The notes: generated from the letters alone by a model not told the origin. Positions 6,362-12,701 are shown, counted from the first letter of the stretch. The stretch: 12,701 nt of DNA from Parcubacteria group bacterium SW_4_49_11 (GCA_003021915.1 PXOY01000007.1:8017-20717), one strand, 5' to 3'. Numbers and translations are program-made.

Positions 6362-6389
6362 TGGCTTCCGGCTTCAGACTTCGGGCTTC
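6362..6389. repeat. Heptamer repeat NGGCTTC, four units
   Basis: TGGCTTC, CGGCTTC, AGACTTC and GGGCTTC lie in a row, ending 5 nt before the stop codon of the exonuclease gene at 6394-6396. Confidence 0.7.
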
Positions 6390-6393
6390 CCTT

Positions 6394-6975
6394 TTAGAGA
6401 AACTGATACTGAATCTGTTGCTTCTGCGTCTTGATTACTTCTTCCACGTCAAACTCCAGGGGAATCTTAAGGCGTAACCACCCGTCTTTGGAATTGTACG
6501 CTAAATACTGATGCTCTCGGGCAAAATCAAATACGTCTTTGGTGATTTTGACGTCATCGAGACAGTATTTGTACAGTTCCTCCCATCGACCTTCCCGGTA
6601 TAAATCCATGGCTTCAAGGCCGCTGCCGGATTTATACTCGCTTAACGTAGCTCCGGCAATGCTATCAAGTTTAATCCGTCGTCCGGTGCGCGCGCGTACG
6701 TACTTCAAAAGATCCAACGAGGGAATGGCTGTCAGATCAAAGGCCATGTAGGTATTGAGAATGGGTGCATCGAAATGGTCGCTATTGTAGCCCACCAACA
6801 GATCCGCCTTTTTAAACTCCTCGTTCATTGCGTCAATATCATCCTTCGTGTACCCCACGTACTCGTCTCGGAGATACGAATATACCCCGGCAATCGTGAG
6901 TTCCATATTCTCGACAAAGTTGGAACCCATTTCCCCCACGGTTTCGATATCGTAAACGAGAATATTAAGAGACAT
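6394..6975 (-). CDS. DEDDy-type 3'-5' exonuclease (RNase H-like fold, DnaQ/PolB exonuclease-like)
   Basis: A stand-alone exonuclease domain of 193 residues. The three exonuclease motifs are visible: Exo I YDIET (8-12, Asp9 and Glu11), Exo II GYNSDHFDAPI (62-72, Asp69) and Exo III YCLDD (137-141, Tyr137 and Asp141), which gives the full DEDDy set of two-metal ligands. The family removes nucleotides from 3' ends of DNA or RNA. Relatives include the predicted YprB-type nucleases and the proofreading domain of family B DNA polymerases. No polymerase domain is attached. The start lies 2 nt after the riboflavin synthase stop, so the two genes are almost certainly co-transcribed, although the functions are unrelated. 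T at -1, with AGG directly before it. Substrate cannot be told from sequence. Confidence 0.82.
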   Translation of the reverse strand: MSLNILVYDIETVGEMGSNFVENMELTIAGVYSYLRDEYVGYTKDDIDAMNEEFKKADLLVGYNSDHFDAPILNTYMAFDLTAIPSLDLLKYVRARTGRRIKLDSIAGATLSEYKSGSGLEAMDLYREGRWEELYKYCLDDVKITKDVFDFAREHQYLAYNSKDGWLRLKIPLEFDVEEVIKTQKQQIQYQFL

Positions 6976-6977
6976 AC

Positions 6978-7580
6978 CTAACGCTGATTCATATACCGTT
7001 TCATATACGAGACCACTCCCTTCATGATCATGTCCGCCTCCACGTTAACCGGATCGCCCACGTTCTTTTCCTGAAGATTCGTCATACTCCAGGTATACGG
7101 AATAATCGCAATCGTCATTTCGTCTTCGGCTAACCGAGCGATCGTTAAACTGATTCCGTCCAACGCGATTGCTCCCTGAGGCATGAGATACGAACGTATA
7201 TCCTCAGAGACGGCCACGGTTACGTACCACGTGTCTCCCTCTTGTTCCAAACGACGTATCGTGCCGATGCCGTCGACGTGTCCGTACACAAAGTGACCGC
7301 CGAGTTCATCGGAGGGTGTGAGTGAAGGCTCTACATTGACCAAGGTCCCGACTTCTTTGCTCCCGAGCGTCGTCTTCTGAAGGCTTTCATTCATGACGCG
7401 AAAGCGTACCGCACCTCCCGTGACTTCCGCCACTGTTAAACATACGCCATCCAGGGCTACGCTCTGCCCTTGATCGAGTGTCCCCACGGTTGCGGCGAGT
7501 TCCATATGCATATCACGCCCTCCTTCCGCGTCTGAAATAGCATGAATGCGCGCTGTGCCCTGTACAATTCCCGTAAACAT
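6978..7580 (-). CDS. ribE: Riboflavin synthase, alpha subunit
   Basis: Converts two 6,7-dimethyl-8-ribityllumazine molecules into riboflavin and a pyrimidine product, the last step of vitamin B2 synthesis. The 200 residues hold the two lumazine-binding repeats. Repeat 1 has MFTGIVQG (1-8), GQSVALDGVCLTV (38-50), NESLQKTTLG (64-73) and NVEPSLTPSDELGGHFVYGH (82-101). Repeat 2 has GAIALDGISLTI (136-147), IPYTW (160-164) and VNVEADMIMKG (178-188). Ser40, Cys47 and His101 match the known active-site residues. IPYT replaces the usual IPHT in repeat 2. No other riboflavin gene is in the window, so the pathway is either scattered or incomplete; a lumazine-binding protein is a less likely alternative because the catalytic residues are kept. 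Upstream, an extended -10-like TGTGATAAA on the minus strand (7601-7609) would give a leader of about 14 nt. Confidence 0.93.
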   Translation of the reverse strand: MFTGIVQGTARIHAISDAEGGRDMHMELAATVGTLDQGQSVALDGVCLTVAEVTGGAVRFRVMNESLQKTTLGSKEVGTLVNVEPSLTPSDELGGHFVYGHVDGIGTIRRLEQEGDTWYVTVAVSEDIRSYLMPQGAIALDGISLTIARLAEDEMTIAIIPYTWSMTNLQEKNVGDPVNVEADMIMKGVVSYMKRYMNQR

Positions 7581-7646
7581 AGCGACTCTGTTTCTTTCAG
7601 TTTATCACAGAAGAGAGGCCTAAATCCAGTGAATAGTATTTAGGAT

Positions 7647-7677
7647 TAGTAGCAAGTAGTTCGTAGCAGGTAGCAAA
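7647..7677. repeat. Heptamer repeat GTAGCAN
   Basis: GTAGCAA, GTAGTTC, GTAGCAG and GTAGCAA are read on the plus strand, the complement of NTGCTAC. The tract lies between the riboflavin synthase start and the hairpin unit at 7706. GTGAATAGTA occurs just before it (7630), as at 1131-1140. Confidence 0.68.
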
Positions 7678-7705
7678 TTGATATACAGTAGATATAAGAT
7701 AGATA

Positions 7706-7727
7706 CATGCGCTCTTCGAGCGCGATA
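7706..7727 (-). repeat. Single ~22-nt hairpin unit, oriented toward riboflavin synthase
   Basis: GCGCTC-TTC-GAGCGC (7709-7723) is flanked by ATACAT and GATATAC. On the minus strand it has the same stem and GAA loop as the copy at 1366-1380, and its upstream context on that strand (CAACCGTATATCG) also matches the one there. Confidence 0.7.
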
Positions 7728-7767
7728 TACGGTTGTTGAGTAGTTTATAGTATCTGGAGTCTAAAGG

Positions 7768-7856
7768 CCATTCCAGAATTCTTATAGGATGCAATATAGC
7801 ACCGAAACCTCCATTCCCTAGCGGGACTTTCCTCCTTTAAAAAGGAGGAAAACACA
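7768..7856 (-). repeat. Structured element, copy E: ends kept, inner hairpins lost
   Basis: Read on the minus strand, the first 13 nt (7844-7856) equal 1203-1215 exactly. Then come AGTCCC (7823-7828) and GGGAATGGAGG (7808-7818), corresponding to AGTCCC and GGGAATAGGAGG of copy A, with only GCTA between them instead of the two-hairpin module. The 45-nt tail (7768-7812) matches 6122-6166 at 36 of 45 positions. Near its 5' end an extra palindrome of 11-nt arms (TTTCCTCCTTT at 7828-7838 with AAAGGAGGAAA at 7841-7851) forms a strong hairpin containing an AGGAGG sequence. No open reading frame of useful length follows that sequence. Confidence 0.68.
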
Positions 7857-7910
7857 GCAAGATACACTTACATGAACACGTGCCAGTAGCAAAGCACAAT
7901 CGTATATCTA

Positions 7911-7960
7911 TGATATATCGTGCTCAAAGAGCACATATATCGAGCCGTAAGGCTCATATA
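7911..7960 (+). repeat. Array of two ~22-nt hairpin units, oriented toward the aldolase gene
   Basis: GTGCTC-AAA-GAGCAC (7920-7934) and GAGCC-GTAA-GGCTC (7942-7955) are joined by ATATATCG. The array is followed by GCATATCAAAACATTCTCT and a heptamer tract, as after 6340. An in-frame ATG at 7920 would extend the aldolase gene through this array, but the peptide so encoded is repeat-derived and is rejected as a start. Confidence 0.75.
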
Positions 7961-7983
7961 TCCATCGCATATCAAAACATTCT

Positions 7984-8062
7984 CTGGCTTCCGGTTCCGG
8001 GCTTCTGTTATTCCTTACTACGTACTACCTACTACTTGCTACGTGCTACCTGCTACTTACTG
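7984..8062. repeat. Heptamer repeats NGGCTTC and NTRCTAC
   Basis: TGGCTTC, an imperfect CGGTTC and GGGCTTC (7985-8006) are followed by TTACTAC, GTACTAC, CTACTAC, TTGCTAC, GTGCTAC and CTGCTAC (about 8015-8056), then a decayed TTACTGG. This is the longest heptamer tract in the window, with strict 7-nt spacing. Confidence 0.72.
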
Positions 8063-8083
8063 GCTTCTAACCTCCAAACACGA

Positions 8084-8094
8084 TACAATACAAT
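8084..8094 (+). promoter_or_regulatory. Possible -10 boxes of the aldolase gene
   Basis: Two overlapping TACAAT hexamers (8084-8089 and 8089-8094) lie 20-25 nt before the ATG. The second would give a leader of about 14 nt, in line with the other leaders here. No convincing -35 is present; TTCTAA at 8065-8070 is the nearest. Confidence 0.35.
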
Positions 8095-8114
8095 CAAACC
8101 TAAAACGTCTACGT

Positions 8115-8939
8115 ATGGACACCACGATATTTCAAGAAAAACAGGCTTTTCCCCTTCTCGCCCTCGATCATCGCACAAGCTTGAAAGAGACGCTGTACCC
8201 GGACAACCCCGATCAAGCGAGCGTTTCGGAACTCCAACAGGTGAAATCCGACATTCTGCACGCCTTAGCCGGAACATATAACGGAATTTTGCTTGATTCT
8301 GAGTACGGACTGCCTGTGTACGATACGGATATTGCTCCCTATTTGTTACGTATTGGAACCACGGAATACAGCACGACGGAAGAGGGCGAGGAACAGCGTA
8401 CCACCGTGCAAAAGATGCCGGTAGCTGACCTCAGGCAACGCGGAGCACAGGGAGTGAAACTCTTGATGTACTTCAACCCGTACGGCTCCAACACGACCAC
8501 CGAGCTGGAAACGGCCAAATCTATTCTGGAAGAATCCCATCAGGAGAACCTCCCGTTTTTCCTGGAAATCATTACTTATGGCGCCAAAAACCCGCTTTCA
8601 GAACAGATTCTCGATGCCTTGGACCTCTTTGACGAGTATGGCATCACCCCTGATGTATGGAAGCTCGAATACCCGGGAGACGCCCTCAGCTGTCAGCTGA
8701 TTACCAACCGGGTCCAACCAACGCCCTGGATTCTTCTTACCCACGGCATGTCGTATCCTACTTTTCAAGAAAACCTCCGGACCGCCATGGAAGAAGGGTG
8801 CCGAGGCTTTCTCGCCGGTCGTTCTATTTGGCAAGAAATCGGCAACAAATCCGGCGAGGAACGTGAGCAATTTTTACACACCACAGCTCGCGAGCGCTTT
8901 GAAGACATTCGACATATTGCTCTTGAGAATATCGTCTAA
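8115..8939 (+). CDS. LacD-like class I sugar-bisphosphate aldolase
   Basis: Resembles tagatose-1,6-bisphosphate aldolase (LacD), a Schiff-base aldolase that cleaves ketose 1,6-bisphosphates, often also fructose 1,6-bisphosphate, to glyceraldehyde 3-phosphate and dihydroxyacetone phosphate. In 274 residues the TIM-barrel landmarks are LLALDHRTSLKETL (14-27), GILLDSEYGLP (57-67), GVKLLMYFNPYG (113-124, Lys115), LPFFLEIITYG (146-156, Glu151), DVWKLEYPGD (180-189, with Lys183 the likely Schiff base, at the position of LacD Lys205) and WILLTHGMS / GFLAGRSIW (205-213, 231-239) at the phosphate site. The start at 8115 is chosen because it lies just before the first conserved block and has T at -1; an upstream ATG at 7920 would read through repeats. 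It may serve as the glycolytic aldolase if the genome lacks a classical one. The mscS promoter begins inside its last codons. Confidence 0.85.
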   Translation: MDTTIFQEKQAFPLLALDHRTSLKETLYPDNPDQASVSELQQVKSDILHALAGTYNGILLDSEYGLPVYDTDIAPYLLRIGTTEYSTTEEGEEQRTTVQKMPVADLRQRGAQGVKLLMYFNPYGSNTTTELETAKSILEESHQENLPFFLEIITYGAKNPLSEQILDALDLFDEYGITPDVWKLEYPGDALSCQLITNRVQPTPWILLTHGMSYPTFQENLRTAMEEGCRGFLAGRSIWQEIGNKSGEEREQFLHTTARERFEDIRHIALENIV

Positions 8940-8951
8940 CTACGATATACT
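8923..8951 (+). promoter_or_regulatory. Sigma-70-type promoter of the mscS-glycosyltransferase run
   Basis: TTGAGA (8923-8928) and TATACT (8946-8951), each 5 of 6 to consensus, are separated by an optimal 17 nt. The -35 lies within the last codons of the aldolase gene. Transcription would begin near 8958, giving a leader of about 19 nt. Confidence 0.7.
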
Positions 8952-8976
8952 ACCGCCATAATCTTCAATCTGTTGT

Positions 8977-10119
8977 ATGGAAACCCTAACCGCCTCTGTT
9001 AACACCGTCCTGGAAAGCACCTACGTCGGAAATACGGTGCAGGACTACATCATTACTGTGGGGATCGTTTTATTGGCTATTCTGTTGTTGTATATTCTCA
9101 GGCAACAAGTCATTTACCGACTCGAAAACCTCACCCTACGTACATCGAATAACTTTGACGACTTGATCATTAAAGTAGTGCGCTCCTACGGGTGGCCCTT
9201 ATATGTATTTGTCGGACTGTACGCGGGAATTCAAGTTCTGTCCATTCCGGATTTTCTAGAGGAAGCGGTACGGATCGTGGTTCTTGTGGTCGTGGTTTAC
9301 TATATCGTGCGTACCCTCCAACAGATTGTGGAATTCGCCTTTTTCCAAGTTATTCAGGCCCGCCTCGAAGAAGAGGAAGGGTTTGACCCCTCAATCCTGA
9401 AGTTTTTTGAACGAGTGATTGATGTGATTTTGTGGACCATCGGGGTGCTTATTGTGTTAGAGAACGCCGGCTTTGAGGTGGGAGCTGTTTTGGGAGGACT
9501 CGGTATTGGAGGTGTGGCCCTCGCGTTCGCGCTGCAGAGCGTTCTTTCGGATATCTTTGCCTCCGTTTCCATCTTCTTTGACCGGCCGTTCCAGACGGGA
9601 GATTTTATCGAAACTGAGGAGGACATGGGAACGGTAGAACAGATCGGAATCCGTTCTACCCGGCTCGAAAGCCTGCGCGGAGAAATGCTCATCATTGCCA
9701 ATAAAGACCTTGTCCAAAGCCGCATTCTTAATTACAACAAGGTAGACAGTCGCCGTATTTCCTTCAGTTTTCTTCTCCCCTACGAGACGCCCAACGAAAC
9801 GTTGCGCAAAATCCCTCAATGGGTGACAGAGATTATCGAGGCTGAAGAAAAGGCCGAACCGGACCGGGCCACGTTTGATAGTTTCGAAGATTGGGGACTT
9901 AAATTTACGGTGGTGTATCACGTCAAATCCGAGGACTATACGGTGTACATGGAAACGCAACAAAACATCAACCTGAGCATCAAGGAAAAGGTAGAAAAAC
10001 ATGGCGCGCAATTCGCCTTCCCTACCTACCGAACGTACAACTCCGAAGAAGAAGTTCCCCAAGACGATTCCGCCTCGGCCGACTCCTCCTCGAACACAGA
10101 AAACACGGAGAACGCGTAA
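8977..10119 (+). CDS. mscS: MscS-family mechanosensitive channel
   Basis: A small-conductance mechanosensitive channel of the cytoplasmic membrane that opens on membrane tension to release solutes during hypo-osmotic shock. The 380 residues show hydrophobic segments at about 22-42, 73-90, 99-120 and 146-163, then the pore helix rich in Gly and Ala (GAVLGGLGIGGVALAFALQS, 169-188) and the family signature running through SDIFASVSIFFDRPFQTGDFI (191-211). A soluble beta and alpha/beta cytoplasmic vestibule follows to about 355, then a disordered acidic and Ser/Asn-rich tail (about 356-380). There is one or two more membrane segments than in the three-helix E. coli MscS, which is common in the family. 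The start has T at -1, no Shine-Dalgarno sequence, and a promoter about 19 nt of leader upstream. The next gene begins 12 nt after its stop. Confidence 0.93.
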   Translation: METLTASVNTVLESTYVGNTVQDYIITVGIVLLAILLLYILRQQVIYRLENLTLRTSNNFDDLIIKVVRSYGWPLYVFVGLYAGIQVLSIPDFLEEAVRIVVLVVVVYYIVRTLQQIVEFAFFQVIQARLEEEEGFDPSILKFFERVIDVILWTIGVLIVLENAGFEVGAVLGGLGIGGVALAFALQSVLSDIFASVSIFFDRPFQTGDFIETEEDMGTVEQIGIRSTRLESLRGEMLIIANKDLVQSRILNYNKVDSRRISFSFLLPYETPNETLRKIPQWVTEIIEAEEKAEPDRATFDSFEDWGLKFTVVYHVKSEDYTVYMETQQNINLSIKEKVEKHGAQFAFPTYRTYNSEEEVPQDDSASADSSSNTENTENA

Positions 10120-10131
10120 CGAAGATGTCGT

Positions 10132-11169
10132 ATGCGCGTAGCTTTGGTTCATGATTATCTAGTGCAGTACGGAGGTGCCGAACGCGTTTTGGAAGCGCTC
10201 GCAGAACTGTTTCCACGCGCGCCCATTTACACGCTTATTTATGATAAAGAAGGTATGGGCGGTGCCTTCGCCGATCGGACGGTTCATACCTCGTTCTTAC
10301 AGAATTTGCCGCTCGCTCGCAAAAATCATCGTCTGTTCCCCCCACTCATGCCGTTTGCCACGGAAAATCTGGACCTCTCGAACTTTGATCTCGTCATTTC
10401 CTCTTCCACCAGCTACGCGAAAGGGGTTATAACCGGCTCTCAAACGACGCATATATCCTACTGTCATACCCCCATGCGCTACGCGTGGGAAAATTGCCAC
10501 CGCTACCTGGAACAGTTCCGCTACTCTCCGTTTACGAAGGCTGTCATTCCGTACGCCCTGACGTATCTTCGCATGTGGGACAAAAACTCCGCTGATCGAC
10601 CTGATTACTACATAGCCAATTCTCGCTGTGTGGCTCGCCGCATTCGGAAATATTACGCGCGAGAGGCCCGGGTCATTCATCCGCCGGTGGACGTAGCATC
10701 TCCCGCCCAGACCACGACCGAACCTCCGGCAAGCGATTCATACTATCTGATGCTCGGGCGCTTTTTGCCTTATAAGCACTACGATATTGTCATTGAAGCG
10801 TTCAAGCATCGCGACGAACACCTCAAAATCATCGGCGCCGGGCCCGATGAAGCTCATCTGAAACACTTAGCCGCGGGGGCGGATAATATCGAGTTTTTAG
10901 GCTCTCAATCCGACGAACGAGTCCGAGCCTATCTTCAGCACGCGCTTGGCTTCATCTTCCCTTCAGAGGATGACTTTGGTATTGTACCCGTAGAAGCGAT
11001 GGCAGCAGGGACGCCCGTCCTCGCTTACCGTGGTGGTGGAGCGTTGGAAACGGTGGAAGAGGGAACGACGGGATTGTTCTTCGATCAACAAACGCCCGAC
11101 TCCGTCAATCGGACGTTGGACACCTTCGTCCAGACCACGTTCGCCTTTACGCAAACCCCATATCGCTAA
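10132..11169 (+). CDS. GT4-family glycosyltransferase (mannosyltransferase-like)
   Basis: A GT-B fold retaining glycosyltransferase of 345 residues, similar in layout to WbaZ-type mannosyltransferases of O-antigen and exopolysaccharide synthesis. The N-terminal acceptor domain begins VALVHDYLVQYGGAERVLE (3-21), with the glycine-rich acceptor loop, and includes SYCHTPMRYAWE (109-120). The C-terminal nucleotide-sugar domain has LMLGRFLPYKHYDIVIEAF (206-224), IIGAGPDE (233-240) and the family's EX7E-type motif at 280-288, followed by AMAAGTPVLAYRGGGALETV. In that motif the first glutamate is replaced by Asp280 (DDFGIVPVE), a conservative change. No membrane segment or signal peptide is seen. It is probably in one operon with mscS (12 nt gap) and the Wzz-like gene (8 nt gap). 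The sugar donor is inferred only. Confidence 0.88.
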   Translation: MRVALVHDYLVQYGGAERVLEALAELFPRAPIYTLIYDKEGMGGAFADRTVHTSFLQNLPLARKNHRLFPPLMPFATENLDLSNFDLVISSSTSYAKGVITGSQTTHISYCHTPMRYAWENCHRYLEQFRYSPFTKAVIPYALTYLRMWDKNSADRPDYYIANSRCVARRIRKYYAREARVIHPPVDVASPAQTTTEPPASDSYYLMLGRFLPYKHYDIVIEAFKHRDEHLKIIGAGPDEAHLKHLAAGADNIEFLGSQSDERVRAYLQHALGFIFPSEDDFGIVPVEAMAAGTPVLAYRGGGALETVEEGTTGLFFDQQTPDSVNRTLDTFVQTTFAFTQTPYR

Positions 11170-11177
11170 TACATTGT

Positions 11178-11780
11178 ATGCCATTATATTTCTCGTTTGT
11201 ACGAATCTACGCCCCCGTTCTCGGACTCTTCGCCTTAGTGGGTATAGCTCTCGGTGTGGGGTTTATGTCACTTCAACCCCAAACCTATGACGTGTCGCTG
11301 GAATTAGATATCGAACGGATAAAAACACCCAACGACGAATATTACCAATACGACGGGTTTTACGCCATTCGGGCCACCAACAAATTCGCCAAAGTTGTGA
11401 AGGGCTGGTTCCAAACTCCCTCCTTTGTGCTTTCGGTTCTTAACGAGAGCAATCGCCCCACCGAAAATCTCGAAGTCTCCGAACTACGGAATCAGTTCAC
11501 CAGCGAGAAAATCTCTTCCAACACCGTAGAAGTACGCTGGAGTGCAAGCTCGCAACAGAAAGCCCGCGCTACCACACAGGCCATGGCCAACACCATTCAA
11601 TCCAAGCTGGACGCCTCCGAACAAAAAGACCGGAGTCGGTTTACAATTCAAACCTCAGAGCCCGTTATCAAGCGTCATGAATATAATCCGTTGTTCTTTG
11701 GCGGCGCCGGTGCGGCGCTAGGTCTGTTTGTGGGGCTTATAGGTGCGCTCGGCTACGAAATACGTAACCGCAACGTTTAA
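11178..11780 (+). CDS. Wzz-like polysaccharide chain-length / co-polymerase protein
   Basis: The 200-residue protein has the two-helix layout of the Wzz family: an N-terminal membrane helix (about 8-30), an extracytoplasmic domain with a coiled-coil-prone stretch (about 95-150), and a C-terminal membrane helix (about 171-193) preceded by an Asn-Pro-Leu and followed by a short basic cytoplasmic tail (RNRNV). Wzz proteins set the length of polymers made by the Wzx/Wzy route or help export them. This one is shorter than the roughly 320-residue E. coli Wzz and has no attached tyrosine kinase domain. Its place between two glycosyltransferases supports the assignment more than any single motif does. 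Its stop codon directly abuts the next start (TAAATG). Confidence 0.78.
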   Translation: MPLYFSFVRIYAPVLGLFALVGIALGVGFMSLQPQTYDVSLELDIERIKTPNDEYYQYDGFYAIRATNKFAKVVKGWFQTPSFVLSVLNESNRPTENLEVSELRNQFTSEKISSNTVEVRWSASSQQKARATTQAMANTIQSKLDASEQKDRSRFTIQTSEPVIKRHEYNPLFFGGAGAALGLFVGLIGALGYEIRNRNV

Positions 11781-12701
11781 ATGGAGCTCGGAGTTGATGT
11801 GCGCGGTCTGTCCCCTCGATGGCAGGGAGGGGTAAACGAGTATACGATCGCGCTTCTTAAAGAGTTACTTCGATACGACGATGTGCGAGGGCACCTGGTC
11901 GGCAGTGTATTCGGGGCCGCGCACCGAGCGTATATCACCTCCCTCTTCCCGCCCGGTGAACGGCTCTCCCTGCCCGGTATGTATCTTCCGAGCAAGCTTT
12001 TGAACCTCAGTCTCCTCACCCTGCACGCGCCCAAACTGGATTCCTGTCTCGGACGTGAACCGGACGTGTTTTGGATGCCGAATCTCAATATCGGCTCGCT
12101 TCATCGCCGTATTCCCTCTGTATTAACCATTCATGATGTAACGTTTGAGCTTTACCCGGAATTTTTCTCTCAAAAAATTCTTGCCTGGCACAAGAGTGTG
12201 CGTCCCAAACAACAGGCACAAGACGCAACGCATGTCTTAACTGTTTCTCACTCCACCAAACAGGACCTGATGGATCTCTATGGGCTCCACGCAGAAGAGA
12301 TAAGCGTCACCTACCCCGGCCTCTCCCCCATCTTTCATAATCCGGATATTGACATAGAGCATATTCGCGCCAAATACCACCTTCCCTCCCAATTCATTCT
12401 GTACTTGGGTACCATTGAACCGCGCAAAAACCTCTCCGCTCTGATCCAAAGTTTTGAATATCTCGCCGCCGAACATCCGGAGCTTCACCTCGTACTCGCA
12501 GGGCAAAATGGTTGGCTCTATGAGCATATTCATGCCCAGACAAATAAATCTCCGTTCGCCAACCGCGTTCACTACACCGGCTTTGTCGCTCATGAAGACA
12601 AACCGTCCCTCTACGCCGCGGCCGAACTATTTGTCTATCCGTCCTTCTACGAAGGATTCGGCTTTCCGCCCCTGGAAGCCATGGCCTGTGGCACACCCGT
12701 C
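11781..12701 (+). CDS. GT4-family glycosyltransferase, 3' end cut by window edge
   Basis: The 307 visible residues form the N-terminal domain and most of the C-terminal nucleotide-sugar domain of a GT-B glycosyltransferase. It begins MELGVDVRGLSPRWQGGVNE (1-20), with a Gly-Gly acceptor loop. TIHDVTFELYPEFFS is near the middle, and LYLGTIEPRKNLSALIQSF (about 206-224) marks the start of the donor domain. The EX7E motif is intact, with Glu291 and Glu299 in EGFGFPPLE, followed by AMACGTPV at the edge. This domain pattern is typical of mannosyl- or rhamnosyl-transferases that build surface polysaccharides. The ATG follows the Wzz-like stop with no gap, so translation is probably coupled. It is the only start in the window without T at -1. 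Confidence 0.9.
   Translation, partial: MELGVDVRGLSPRWQGGVNEYTIALLKELLRYDDVRGHLVGSVFGAAHRAYITSLFPPGERLSLPGMYLPSKLLNLSLLTLHAPKLDSCLGREPDVFWMPNLNIGSLHRRIPSVLTIHDVTFELYPEFFSQKILAWHKSVRPKQQAQDATHVLTVSHSTKQDLMDLYGLHAEEISVTYPGLSPIFHNPDIDIEHIRAKYHLPSQFILYLGTIEPRKNLSALIQSFEYLAAEHPELHLVLAGQNGWLYEHIHAQTNKSPFANRVHYTGFVAHEDKPSLYAAAELFVYPSFYEGFGFPPLEAMACGTPV

Noticed and set aside
6147..6477. Small open reading frames on both strands in the gap before the exonuclease
   Set aside because: They are made of repeat sequence (RAVRRIYRARRAH-like peptides) that recurs in the other gaps in different frames.
7828..7851. Strong hairpin TTTCCTCCTTT / AAAGGAGGAAA as a rho-independent terminator or as a Shine-Dalgarno of a small gene
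   Set aside because: It is not followed by a T-run on either strand, and the only ATG after it opens a reading frame of five codons. It is better explained as part of the structured element.
1079..7960. Hairpin arrays as a CRISPR array
   Set aside because: Units are only about 22 nt with no unique spacers of 30 nt or so, and no cas genes are present.
7920..8114. A 65-residue N-terminal extension of the aldolase from an upstream in-frame ATG
   Set aside because: It is encoded entirely by the hairpin array and heptamer repeats, has no family similarity, and lies upstream of the likely -10 boxes.

Overview
The window looks like a chromosomal piece from a small-genome bacterium, most plausibly a Candidate Phyla Radiation (Patescibacteria) lineage. 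The reasons are a short Mur ligase without its N-terminal domain, a LacD-type aldolase, very short leaders with almost no Shine-Dalgarno sequences, tight gene packing, and repeat-filled gaps. This placement is inference. The standard code with TGA as a stop fits, because the epimerase-like gene ends in TGA, so UGA-recoding lineages such as Gracilibacteria are unlikely. No phage, insertion sequence, CRISPR array, tRNA or rRNA was seen.

Left half (1-5736, all genes on the minus strand). A partial Mur ligase (1-1056) is read from a -10 box only 6 nt before its ATG. After a 422-nt repeat-rich gap comes a probable operon, read right to left: a 107-residue unknown protein, the Lon protease, transaldolase and a ribulose-phosphate 3-epimerase-like protein. 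A good promoter lies at 5760-5789. Transaldolase and the epimerase-like protein belong to the non-oxidative pentose phosphate pathway.

Middle (5737-8114). Two repeat-rich gaps flank a minus-strand pair: riboflavin synthase and a DEDDy-type 3'-5' exonuclease, 2 nt apart.

Right half (8115-12701, all plus strand). A LacD-like class I aldolase is followed by a well-supported promoter and a run of mscS-family channel, GT4 glycosyltransferase, Wzz-like chain-length protein and a second GT4 glycosyltransferase cut by the window edge. The last three suggest a surface polysaccharide locus.

The most unusual content is between the genes. Three gaps (1057-1478, 5737-6393, 7581-8114) are built from the same parts. 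(a) A structured element made of a two-hairpin module whose stems differ between copies but stay paired; it occurs once at 1203-1334, three times in tandem at 5855-6107, and as an internally deleted copy on the minus strand at 7768-7856. (b) 21-22-nt hairpin units in short arrays that point outward toward the flanking genes. (c) Degenerate heptamer repeats, NGGCTTC and NTGCTAC; one tract runs into the coding end of the epimerase-like gene. Start codons also share a pattern: 11 of 12 have T at position -1, and the exception abuts the upstream stop codon.
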